A program made the position numbers and the translations under genes. From the NCBI GenBank assembly GCA_004794785.1, contig SJOL01007491.1:409332-473331 (forward strand): 64,000 nucleotides of DNA. Reading direction: 5' to 3'. Below, piece after piece: positions 26,201 through 37,500 of the stretch. Under the pieces are notes generated by a model that was given only the letters and a program-made list of their open reading frames with translations, ran no database searches and was not told the origin of the DNA. This stretch comes from Opisthorchis felineus. Its lineage: Eukaryota; Platyhelminthes; Trematoda; Opisthorchiida; Opisthorchiidae. Each line of letters starts with the position of its first letter. Within the stretch, counting starts at the first letter, position 1.

Positions 26201-29200
26201 GTGAACATCTTAGCGAGAAAATCACTCACGAACTACTGACCAAAAATGACCAAGGTTCACATGCATTTACATTCAATATACCAGAATAGATCAAACTCTC
26301 TGGAGTCTGGTTTTGTTAGATGGCATACCCATCACGAGTGACAATCAAGAAAATCCGCAAAATCGTTTATTCGCCTGTGAAGCGCGTTTGTCAAATACAT
26401 TCGTTCCTCTCTACAGGTTCCATCAATTAAACAGACAACTCTTCCAGTAAAGACACGATTGTAACTGTTACTACTATTGTTACTGTGTTACAACGCCTGA
26501 GTTGTGATATAGAATATATAATAAAGTTCTTGCGCTCAATTGAGTCTCTACGTGATCTTAGGCGGTGCCGTTCTTGTAGTTAAGCTGCCACTCGCAATTC
26601 CACGTGGTTTTACGAAAAACTGAACCTCTGCTTTATACTGTTCGCCAACTGCATAACCTGGGCAACGGATGCTTCAGGACGAGTGAGATGTTAGAATAAA
26701 TGACCGTAATTCCCGTGATTACCTCCTCAACTTTTACACATTGAAATTTAAAATCTTGGTGCGCTGCAGGCAACTAATAATCCCAGCACCTCCGAATTCA
26801 GAACGGTCCCATTGTGTACAATGGAGCACTTGTTTCCAGTGATTTTTTAACCATTAAGCAGTTCTTTGATTTTGGGTTCAGCATCTGGCATTAGAACTAA
26901 ATCCATATTCTTTCTACCCAGTTTTTGAAAGCCCTACTAATACTGCTCACGAAAGGTGACACCTTACTTATTAAAGTAAAACGTGGAATGGATCTACTAA
27001 ATAGAATGAATCACTCAACATATTTATCTTTTGCAGCTCCGGTTTACACTTTAGACTACGTGGCTTTTATGATATCCAAAACGACACAATTCAAACATTT
27101 GTGGATAAATTTTGGTCAGTACAAAGCTGTATGCCTAAGGAGTTTAGAATATTGGGATACCTACAACGGTAAGCTGTCCATGTTTGATCAATTTTGGCCA
27201 AATTCGCAAACCTTTCAACTTAAACCAACGTCAGTGCGTCAGTTGAGCAGCAGTCGTTCTGTCCGCCTTATCTTCTTGTGGGAATCACGTTGACGTGTCT
27301 TCCCGTGCACACATGCTGTAAGATAAGATCAACCTCTGGTTGATATACTTGGTTATGTGATTGAGACTTGGACGATAATAGTAACTCGGTTTTCCAGCTG
27401 AAGTGCCCCCAGTAGTAATTGACTAAACCTAGCAAAAATGAGTGGTTATAGGCAGGCTGTAGTTCTATACTCAATAAAATCTCCTCGTATGCAGATATCA
27501 TGAGATTGTTAGATACTGCGTATACCTTCAGAATATTTCTCCCAGTAGAATGCTGGGGATGGTGCGATGGCAAGAGAGGCTATCGGGGCAGAGTTTCAAA
27601 ACGTCGGGTTTGATGCCAGACGTTTAACACCCCGGGCCACCTTCATAAATCCGCCAAGACGTTTTAGGAGGTTTTTCACATTCTCGTTAGAAGTTCATCG
27701 AGTAACTCTTTGCACCCAGGTCCACGGGTGAATATTTCAGTGCATTGCTTTAAAAGAACTGCACGAAAAGCAGCCGGGAAAGCTACTTTTGGTGAATGTG
27801 GGACCTCAAATTCATAAGGTTTCCAAAATGGTTCCCTCATATTCTCCATTTTAGTGAGGTTTAGGTTCTTTAAAACCCCACTACCGACAGACTGCTTAGC
27901 ATAGAATGAAACATCAAAGTTCAGCAAGAGCTCCCTTTATAACATATTTCATTCACCGTAGTCCATGGGTGAATAGCTCAACTGGGAGCTCTGCATACTA
28001 GTTCATTGTAGGTGCATACAACGTCCAAATGGTCAAAAAGGTAATTTAAAGTAATTTAAAGACTGGTCCAAGGAGGCTGGGTGGCACAAGTATAAACAAG
28101 GGTGGGAACTACCGTTCCACTAAGTGAATGAACAGAAACGCCACTCCTGCAAGCACAGCTTAGATGTGCTGAAACCAAAAACCATAATCCACCAGGTCGA
28201 ACTACCCTAACACAACCGTCTAACCATCCTGGACAATGCAGTTTAATTGACACAGGAGAAATCTGGGAAATATGTAGGTAGTAGAAGAATATGTGTGGGT
28301 ATCTTCCTAGTCCAAATAAATGTTTATCCATTTCATTTGGGTCGTTTTGAAGCTGAAGATGTAGAAACACCCATCACAGTGCAGTATGCAACACCCATAA
28401 ATATTAGGTGACCATGATACACATACTTAAGACTTCGAGACGAACAAATATGATATTACTAGGTTACTTCATGTACTACTGATCAACCGAAAGACAAGTG
28501 GACATCTACAGGTGGTGGTACGCAGACAGTGGTCAAGAGAACACAATGCAGACATGGCTCTTTTGCACTTCGTACTTAGGATCGTCGGGAGTGTTTTTTC
28601 CAAGTGCGCCTCCATGGCCTTACTTATGACTGACCTTTACAAAGCTTGCCCTCAGTATCCTCCACAAGTTTACAGGCGTGGCCAGCGAAAAATTCATTGA
28701 GGCTTTCAGTAAAACTTGATAGGAACATTGTTAGTTTAAGCTTACGGCCTGCCTAAACAAACTGTTTGCCTCCACTGACCAAACCTTGTCCATATCGTTG
28801 ATCTATCGGACGCACTTAGTAAAAATCCATGCTGTGGTTTTTCTTATCTTGTAAGAGTCTTGCTAGTTGAGTTAACAACATTTAGAAAACCACTTCCCAT
28901 TCAAGCACAGTGCAGGCGTGTCATGCAGAGATTGTCCCAACTCGTTATGCAAGAGATCGATAATGCTGGTGGCACTGAATAATCGATAGCATCTCACGTG
29001 AAGGTCTTGTATGAGTTAACTCGGTTGTGATGCAGGAAATACTATTACAAATATTATCTATTCTGAATCCACGGGGCCTTCCAAACCAGAGAAAATGAGG
29101 ATTGCAACTTCGATCATAACGAGGGATATTTAAAGTCAAATTCAGCGGTGTCAAATTACCGCCAATACTCTGTTGGATAGATCCACCATGCGCAATTAAT

Positions 29201-30765
29201 TGAAACCACGATCTGGTCAACAAATACACCGATTTTATTACTGGGGACCACAAAATCTGTCTTAAAAGTTCAGTCTATTTGTTGAATGGTACACACTGTT
29301 GCCCTCTCCGTCATTTTCAAAGCTAAAAGCGATCTGCGAAAACTGTTTGGCTGACTATTGCAATCGGGACAAGACTGTTGGTTCATCGTTTGACAAAACT
29401 GTGATATGACACACGGATAGGTGCTGTGTTCTCTTGAACGAGATTAGATAGTGGTCTCTGGACTCAGAGTGTAGCTGAGAAAATACGAAGGGCACTCAAC
29501 AACTCTTACAATTTTCCTGCTGACCCAACCCTAAAAACACGGAACAGCCGTAAATTTGAAAGAGTTCCGGTCAGACAGGAAGAAGTCTTCTCAATGACCT
29601 GATAAGTTGTGCATGGAATTTATCTTGGCCAGAGAGATCGCGCAGTTTATATTTTAATGTGCGGCACATACCATTCGTCCCACAAGAAAAATACACGGTG
29701 CGAAATTCCTTGTAATACATGCCACAATAATCTATGTAGAACCAACTGCATCATGGAACAGATTCTTTGGAACTGAAGGAAAGATGTGACCATCAGTAAC
29801 ATCAAAAAGTATAAATTTGGATAGTTCTGATAGACCAATGTAATACGGGTATGAAACCATGTTTTAGTCGTCTAGCTTGTGGTGGCAATTCCGTTTAGAG
29901 GGCTGAGGTTTGATTGTCGTAACGCGAAAATGCGGTTGGTAATCTTGAGCGCTGGGGTTAGATCTGATTTATACGGCAACATGAACAACTTTCCACTTCT
30001 TTTTTTGCTGCGTTCCATGATCTCTTATCACCATGATGCGGCGATACTCATATCTTGCCCCACAAAATGGTTCTTAGTGTTTATAATATGGAGACCACGT
30101 ACTTACCTGGTCATAGCCCGAGTTCTCCGCAATTTTTTAGAAACCTGTAGGTGAGAATTGTCTATGGGAATGAGGCACGTCATCCACTGTATATATTATG
30201 GCCCATACTCCTTCAGGGATGCTACACAGTTTAAGTTGTGCTTCTGCCAAACATGTGTCCTGGTATTTGGTCTTTTCAGCAATAGATTTTTCCTAGACAT
30301 TATCAATAAGGATCGATGCATTTTTTATCAGCTGTTTTGGTCATTCAGGATGGCTTGGATGATATGCCATGACAAATTCATTCAGACAAGTCAAATAGCA
30401 CACAAATATACAATCGTAGGTGGGGTGGTTAAAACTCCAGACGCCACTGCCATAGTAAAGTAGGTTCGAGAAAAAAGCAATTCGGTAAAACTTCACCTAT
30501 CAAGATAGCATTGGAACTGACTTCAAAAATAAGGAAAGTCTAGAAAAGCGATTTCGAATGGATATTCACAAGTCTCCTTGCATTCAAAACCGCTCAGTTA
30601 ACCGGGGTTGGCGCTTAGTGTGATTAGGAAACGGTAAGATCGATCAGTGGTTTTTAAGGCCAAAAAAACTTCTCCTTTCTTATTGTTTCTTTTTATATCC
30701 AAAACGTCAGTGGCGTATGAATGATCTTCAGGACCTTAAAACAGCACTAATGAGGTTTCTGAGAG
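23291..30765. other. No gene recognised apart from a weak tRNA-like box
   Basis: Frames of up to 122 codons (26925-27293 on +) and 104 codons (28056-28370 on -) show no domain. The stretch is mostly AT-rich, featureless DNA. Confidence 0.45.
27970..28012 (+). repeat. tRNA-like A-box module
   Basis: TAGCTCAACTGG (27974-27985) fits the A-box consensus well and is followed by GGGAGCTCTGCAT as in a D arm. The place of the B-box has only GTTCATTGTAGG. It may be the remnant of a tRNA-derived SINE or a tRNA pseudogene. Confidence 0.25.
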
Positions 30766-30769
30766 AAAA

Positions 30770-30960
30770 AACGACATTCCACCACCAATGTTCTTCTTGG
30801 TGCCCATCAGCTGGGCGCAGTCCCCGATTTTCCATCAACCTTAAATGCTGTTTGAACCCAAATTAAACATGACCGTCATAAACAAGAGTTTGGGCCGGAG
30901 TCAGCTGAGTCTTCTGTCAGAACCAAACCCTTGTGCCAATAAGTGTATGTCACTGTTCTT
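30770..30960 (-). mobile_element. Family A repeat, copy A6 (minus strand)
   Basis: In reverse complement it reads GACTCAGCTGAGTCTTCTGT-like, CTGACAGAAGACTCAGCTG, then TTTAATTTGGGTTCAAACAG, AAGGTTGATGGAAAATCGGG, GACTGCGCCCAG and CTGATGG. The first hammerhead box has its last base changed (CTGATGG) and GAAA is replaced by GAAC, so the ribozyme is dead. Confidence 0.55.
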
Positions 30961-31630
30961 CAGGGGGCTAAATTTGTAAAAACCTGGCCATTGTCGTAAA
31001 GTTTCGTATTCCATCACCTCTGCAAGTCTGTTGGTGTTTTCCGCTTCCGCTTCGCCACAAACAACTTGGTTTTCCAGTATAGGCTGCCAAGAACCTGGAC
31101 CTTTAGGAGTAAAAATCTAGCTCAGTAGTTTAGGGATGGATGCTTAAACAACTGCCAGTGTTTTTGCTGCTCAGCGTATCACTCTGAACTTATCATGACA
31201 TTTGAGCGCTACCTACCACAACGTCGCTAAATAATGGCATTGGGAAAACGGTTTATCTTTGGAACTTTTCCCCAGTCAACGGAGTGAGGAACGAAGGTTA
31301 TCATACATGAAGAAAACAGTTAGAAGTCCTGTAGCTGGGAGTAGACATGGCAGGCAAATAAAAACTTCACCAGAATGCATAGTCACGGCCCTATACTCTT
31401 GGTGTTAACTTTGCAGGTGAAGCCTTCTGGAGTCATTTTGACAATTAAGCCCAGTCGGATACAGTCTATTTTTGAGTCAATGAGTGCTCAACGTTTCAAG
31501 AATTAACTCGTATGGTGAGAGCATTTGTAAATTTCCGGCAAAGACCAACTATTCTAGGGTAAAACCTATCAATTTCTGTTTTTAAAACTGCTTTCAGCCA
31601 GCTGTTTTGGTGATTTTTTCGTTTGACGAT
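30961..31630. other. No gene recognised
   Basis: This spacer lies between two minus-strand family A copies. It has no open frame of note. Confidence 0.4.
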
Positions 31631-31634
31631 TTCT

Positions 31635-31820
31635 TAAGCCCAAACTTCTACTCTTGACGGAATGATAACCCGCAAATTTTTTGTACTTCTGCGGGCTCAT
31701 AAGGTCGGCGCAGTCCACGAGTTTTCGTCAAGGCTACGTTCTACTTAAACACCATGTTGTACGCAACTGGCGAAGTGAACTCGTTTGAAAAGTATCATAA
31801 TCGACAACCTCAACTGGGAT
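31635..31820 (-). mobile_element. Family A repeat, copy A7 (minus strand)
   Basis: In reverse complement: AGTTGCGTACAACATGGTGT, then TTAAGTAGAACGTAGCCTTG, ACGAAAACTCGTGGACTGCG, and a ribozyme remnant with CTTATGAGCCCGC. The GAAA and cleavage blocks are not recognisable. Confidence 0.5.
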
Positions 31821-34800
31821 AAAGTTTCCTGTTACAACCCGATTTTATTAACTGTTCTCACAAGTCTTGAATTGTATAAGAGCATCGGGCATTTGTTTCA
31901 TCCACACTGAGCCACCAGAGACTTCTTTCTATTCACCTGAGTTGGGTTGAGTTTTTCTAAGTATGCAAATACTGACTGATGCAAAAGCGATAGGACAGCT
32001 GAATCCATTGGAATTAACGATAATAGTACACACTAGCGCCGTCGCACAACCGCACGACACCCATCCAAATAGCTATCGATAAACCTGGGACAGTGGTGAA
32101 CGCTAATCAGAATCCCACACTCAGTTCGCCTAACGCTGATGAAAACACCGTTTTTTTCCACATGGCTGAGTGGAAGTTGGGGAACAATGTCACATAAACA
32201 GCTGTCTACTGGATATATTGGAAAATGTTTTTGACATCTCGAATTCGTACCGATTGCGAAAAAAGTGCGCTGTTCTTGGGACTGAGGTCCACTAGAGATT
32301 ATCTAACATTTTAGCATGTCACACTAGACAAGTGTTTACACTTAATGTAAAAAGGATGTTTTTTCTACATTGTGTAACAACTGAAGTTTTGAATTCGTGG
32401 GGGCACTTGAACATTATATCACTTGAGTAGGTGAGTAGGTGAGTAGGTACTAACAATAGTCATTATCTACTAATGGGCATCATCCCCGACATAAAGGTAT
32501 ACAAAATGCCACACGAAACGGAGAAAAAGACAAGAGGTGCTCTTTGTGGTATCACTTGAAATTACTGGACGGAAATTTTAAACAACAGATGAAAGATACA
32601 AAGGCACTGTTACACACTGCAAACATACTGGCTTATGGTGATTAGTCCTCAAGGTAAGTCAAAGGCTATTCATGTGAATCCTTAGACCAAGATGTCTCGA
32701 ATATGTTGATAGTGCTTGATTAGCCTTTTGCCTGAAAATGCTTCTATCGGGTGCAGGCTGTTCACTTTCAGAATCACTTAAAACCAAAGAATAATTGCAA
32801 AAATGGCACTGTTGGGATGTAATGACAACAAAAACGGAGAAAACCTCAATGAAGATTCAATTGTTTTCATTTCTTGGAGTAAACCTCCTTGGTACCTTTT
32901 CCTTACAGGTAGTCTCCGAAATCAATTTTTACGTCTTCTGTGGGATTTTGGAGTACCAGTCGCATTGCAAGCAAGCATAAAAGGATCAAAAATTTCGGGG
33001 AAATGACTTTTATTTTGCTGCGTGAATAGATAATTGGCCACGCGTGACGCATTCTGGGTCGGTTCTTGAAGAAAAGATAGTCAGACGCTCGAAAATTTAC
33101 CAGCAAGTGAAATCGCTTCTTCAGTGCTGTTTTTCACGAAGTACGGAAGCACTCGCCACCATTTGCATAAAATAATTGACCCATGGGTCAGACGTTTTGC
33201 TAATCGAACCTAAGACATTTCCAAAGGAAGATTCAAACGCTATAACCTCAAAAAATTGGTGATGCTCATGAGATCAGCTATTCTTTTCATGCGACATTCT
33301 TGCAACACGTCAACATTTCAAAAGAGTTCCAGTAAACATAACAGATAATTTGAGGAACAAGAAACATCGCCGCAATTCACCCACTACTTTCTGTTTTATA
33401 ACCTAATGAATCTTTGACAGCAAAAGTTACTCGATTTGGAGGCGTTCACAGTCTTTCAGTTTGTAATTAATGGATGCTAACCAGTTGTCGGTTCTTTGGT
33501 GACTACGACACCTTATCCACGATCTAATATCTATTTTATGCGGATTCAATTTTTATATCAGTTTATTTGATTGTTTGGGTTAACGCTGATACTTTCTACA
33601 GGGTAATAAATTAGGAGTCTGATGAGGAGAGGGAATAGATGGGTTAAAGTTTCCCGTAAAAGGTAGGGCCACCGTGCATCATGAGAATATATTTTGAACT
33701 CCTTTTCGGTGCAGATGTTTTGATGTAGTGTGCCAGGTCTACACAGAATTCACAGATAACACAAAGCGATTTAGGTTAAATTCATGTAAAATGGCTTATT
33801 GGAAAGCACTTTTTCAAAGCTTGCGATACGGTCAGTCAAAAAAGTGCAGCGTGTCTTCTGACACAACGCAATTTTATCAGCGGTATGCAAGAACAGTTAG
33901 AAAATCATCTCTGGCTTATCCGAACACTCAGAGCACCAGCCTCCAAATCCTTCATCTCTAATTCGCTTCGCCGACTGCATCGTACTCGATCATTTCAGTA
34001 CGAGATTAAGCATAACATACACCATATGTCGGAATATTGGTGGCTTGGATGCTCTTATGGGTAGTTGCCCAGACGGCTGTTGATCTGTTCGCCCGGGGCT
34101 TGCGGTATATGTGAAACGTTTGGTCACTGTTAGAGAAGACGGGTGCACACAACCAGAACATCTCCTTGAATGCATTTCAGTTTCCAGGCTTGACGATCAT
34201 ACCTAAAGTCAGGGGGTCAACTATTAGCACCGTGAGTAAGCTAAAAAGCATGCTTGGAATTCTACTTTCATGGGATTAAATTTTTGGAAGCAACTTGGCC
34301 ATATTGGCAAATGAGGACAAAAGGCTATCGTGGCTACTAGTCCTACCTTATTTCTAATTCAGATTGGATTTGCTTCAACACGGTTTATTTTCTGGAACAT
34401 CTCGGATTTATCCTTCGTTATCTAAAATTAACACCGCTGAGTCGTGTGAAACATGACTTACTATGTCTTTTATCATATGGACTTAGTTTCGAGCAACATA
34501 CAGAGACGTTAGGAAGCGCGCCGTGAAGCTAAATTATAGAATTTATTGCGAGTTATTATAACTATTTCTGAACCTGGACTCTTTAGTTAACTTGTTCGGT
34601 TTTTCACTGTTGGGGGTTCATATTTGCCACTTAAGCTGTTCCTGGCACATGTACACATAGCTCGTGATCACCAACATTCTACTGTTGAAACAGTGAGTTA
34701 GTTTTTCCGGAAACACTGTGTTAGGAGCCATCCAACAAGCCTAATTCTTTTCCGTTATTAGACCTCAAACTAGAACTATATAAAACTGTAGACAGAATTT

Positions 34801-35135
34801 GGTCTCCAAGTATGTGGTATTCATAGCGAGTGACTTCGACTGTTATTTGACCATTGGGGATGAAATAAACTGAGGTCGGTGATACATGACCTGTCCCCAT
34901 CCAGCACGTCAGAGTTACGCGGCATCGCCTGCACTTAATCAGAATTCCCTCGTTATTTTGAAACACCAGTATCGTCACACGATGCTACCATTCTCTAAAT
35001 GGGCAATTTAACCAGAGTGAGCAGAACGATAAGACGGTCGTCACTGTTGCAAGCCACAAAGTGTTGATCTGGGTTCTTTTCAGTGGACCCCCAAATGTTT
35101 GCTTCCAAAAAGCCTAGAGTTTAAACCAGACTAAT
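31821..35135. other. No gene recognised; one minor tandem repeat
   Basis: Short frames only. At 32425-32447 the 7-base unit GAGTAGGT/GTGAGTA repeats three times. Two overlapping 60-codon + frames at 32795-33006 show no domain. Confidence 0.45.
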
Positions 35136-35139
35136 ACTT

Positions 35140-35400
35140 AATAGAGCTTTAGTCCTGTCGGTCAAGCCAGTCCATGCTGAAAAGCCTTAAAGCGCTGTAC
35201 AGCTGTTTCGTCCTTACTGGAAATCATCAGCAGAGCGTATTTCACTAACAGGCAACCTCCCGGCTAGTTGTTTAGGCGCTTAACCGGTCGGCCACGAGTG
35301 GCTGATCAGCAGGGTGATTAGCTGTCACTTCGACAAGAATCAATTAGATCACCGGAACCGCATCACGTGGTCACTCACTGACTGGCTCCTTGAGTGACGA
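35140..35400 (-). mobile_element. Family B SINE with tRNA-like head and hammerhead, copy B1
   Basis: Read on the minus strand the element runs from about 35400 to 35140. The head contains TGGCCGACCGGTTAAGCG (about 35311 to 35294), which matches the start of a long-arm tRNA (Ser or Leu type), and the B-box region has decayed to GGGAGGTTGCC. The tail holds a hammerhead ribozyme and ends GGCTTTTCAGCATGGACTGG. A tRNA head plus short body plus ribozyme is the layout expected of a non-autonomous retroposon. Copy B2 starts at about 35400 in the opposite direction, so the two are head to head. Confidence 0.65.
35190..35238 (-). ncRNA. Hammerhead ribozyme (family B, copy B1)
   Basis: On the minus strand: CTGATGA (35230 to 35224), a weak stem II (TCC with GGA), GAAA (35209 to 35206), the palindrome ACAGCTGT (35206 to 35199) as a four-pair stem III without loop, and cleavage triplet GTA ending at 35198. 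Stem I pairs GCTCTG (35236 to 35231) with CAGCGC (35197 to 35192) in five of six positions. The core bases are all kept; the short stem II may lower activity. Sm-alpha hammerheads of schistosomes have the same CTGATGA, GAAAC and short stem III plan. Confidence 0.65.
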
Positions 35401-35660
35401 CTTCTCAGAAGGAGGTTCCACTCATGTTGTGAAATTGTTCTCCCTCTGAGCTACTTATTGATTGATGATGGCGTGAGAGCTGACCACACTGCTGCTCAGC
35501 CACCCATATCCCATCGGTTGAGCACTCAACCACTGGCTGGGAGGTTGGAAGCTCTAACGGCTTGGGGTTTCTTGAGGGGCGCAATGCTGATCATTGTCGA
35601 CAAGGATTAAACAACTGAACAGCGCTTCTCGGCTTTTCAGTAGAGGCAGGCTTCACTTAC
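35400..35660 (+). mobile_element. Family B SINE, copy B2, inverted relative to B1
   Basis: Segments align to copy B1 read on the minus strand: TTATTGATTGATGATGGCGT-like spacer, CTGCTGCTCAGCCACCCA, CGGTTGAGCACTCAACCACT (tRNA-like head), GGCTGGGAGGTTGGAAG, then the ribozyme block and CAGCGCTTCTCGGCTTTTCA. The hammerhead has CTGATCA (35587-35593) and TAAA (35608-35611) in place of CTGATGA and GAAA, so it is dead. Copies B1 and B2 together make an imperfect inverted repeat of about 520 bp. Confidence 0.6.
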
Positions 35661-37370
35661 AGAACGAAATCTCACATCATCATCAGAATAGTATTCCAGA
35701 ATATACTAAGCTGTCGAGCCAGTGGATTGTTCATCTAATTATTGACAACATTACACAGTGGCTGTTTAGTTGATGGATATCCAGCTAGAGAATCATAGGC
35801 CTCCCAACTAGTCAAAGGACAGTGGAAGAATGAAGACAATGAAAAATACTGAATATTAGTAACAGTATCGAGGAGCTTTGTCGTCCTAAATAAGCTTTAT
35901 TCTGTGAGAATTTTCAGGACTGAAATGTGTGTGCGGAACGGTCGAGCTTAGTTGCATCACTGTCAACGAAAGAAGATTCATACATTGGGTACGCGTTTTA
36001 AAAATAATGATGACTTCAAAATTGCAGGAAAAAAGGTCTACCTGTCGTACTACTTTGAGGGCACGGATAGAGCTTTGGGATCAAAGTTGATTCGACACCT
36101 ATCTGTCAGATGGACTCTCAGTCCAGGACCATGAACAAGGTAAAATGCCGATTTATTCAACCCAATCAAATTCTACAACCCGTAGTGGTTGAATTACTTA
36201 CTTACTTACTTACTTAATTTTAAACCCGTACTAAAGCCGACTGTGGATTTATCAGAGTTGTGAAAAACCAATCAATTTAGAGCTCAAGATATTCTGATAA
36301 AAGTGGGGCAAACTTCTTGGTAGCTCACACAGCAGAGCTATGAATAGCGGGCTAGGTTCCCCATTTCAGCTTATCTGGAATTATGTATCTAGGGATCCCC
36401 AATAAAAAGTTTTAAATCTATGGCTTTTCAGCATGAGTAAAGTTTCTTATTCCTGTCCGCTAGAACCCCTCGGCAGTGGTTGTTTCAGGGTATCTTTTAT
36501 TATTGACGGCTAATTTGTTTACAGAATTTCCTTAAAGTTAAAAAAAACATTTGTGTTTATTCTACGTAGTTGTTTTCACTGCTCCGTTTTTATCTCGATT
36601 GTTGTGCTCAACAGGCTGTCTAATTAGGGTATTAAAATTCACTCAGGAGCACTTAAATTTAGAACAGTAGGAAAGTCAATTTTCGAAAATTGAAGTAATA
36701 TTTACCATAGGTCGTTCACTTTCTGAATCATAGTTAATGTGTGTTAGTTAGCTTTTCTATTTATACGTGTAGATGTGTCGAGAGGCCTGGTAAACTCCAC
36801 GTTGTTCGCAATCGGTCTTCCCCACGCCATGCATTGACAACCGAACTACATCACGTTCGTGCTTAGCTATTCATCTGACATGCAAACAACACATGAATCA
36901 TTCGGCCGATTTCAGCCCGTAGCCAGTTAAACTTGCTCGTTCGAAGGTATCCCATAAATTTTGTATAAGCTGATTTGAATTAGTCAGTGAACTCCGAACA
37001 CAATGGGTGTGTAGTAGAGAATTGTCTTTAGATATTATTTACTATGTTATCTCCAAATAATGTTTGCTAAACACACCAGAACGCCCATTCTAAACTCTAG
37101 ACACTTAGGAAAATATTTCGAGAGAGCAAAGGATGTAATGACTTATTCATATTGATGCCAAGTTGTATCTATTCCCTGTTCTTCCATCGTGTGCATTAAC
37201 CCAAACGACGCCACACTTTCATACTTTCAAACTGATAACCTGATACCTCTGATCTCTACTTCAAATCTGCGAAAGAGGACGTTTGATACGTGCTTAGTTA
37301 TCCCCATGCCAAATGCCAACCTGTGTTATTGGAGCCTAATAAGGAAAAATTGATCGAATGATCAATCAGC
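35661..37370. other. No gene recognised; ACTT microsatellite inside
   Basis: Apart from the short tandem repeat at 36195-36217 I see only small frames without motifs. Confidence 0.45.
36195..36217. repeat. (ACTT)n microsatellite
   Basis: Five to six perfect units of ACTT. Confidence 0.9.
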
Positions 37371-37371
37371 G

Positions 37372-37446
37372 GATAGACAGATGAGTAGATGGATGAATAG
37401 ATAGATATATAGATAGATAGATAGACAGATAGATAGATAGATAGAC

Positions 37447-37484
<38 letters not shown>

Positions 37485-37500
37485 GCAGATAGAAAGATGG
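37372..37500. repeat. (GATA)n microsatellite, about 130 bp
   Basis: GATA/GATAGACA units, interrupted at the left end (GATGAGTAGATGGATGAAT) and nearly perfect from 37401 to 37482. The minus-strand frames across it translate to repeating SIYL and are not proteins. GATA arrays are common in animal genomes. Confidence 0.95.
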
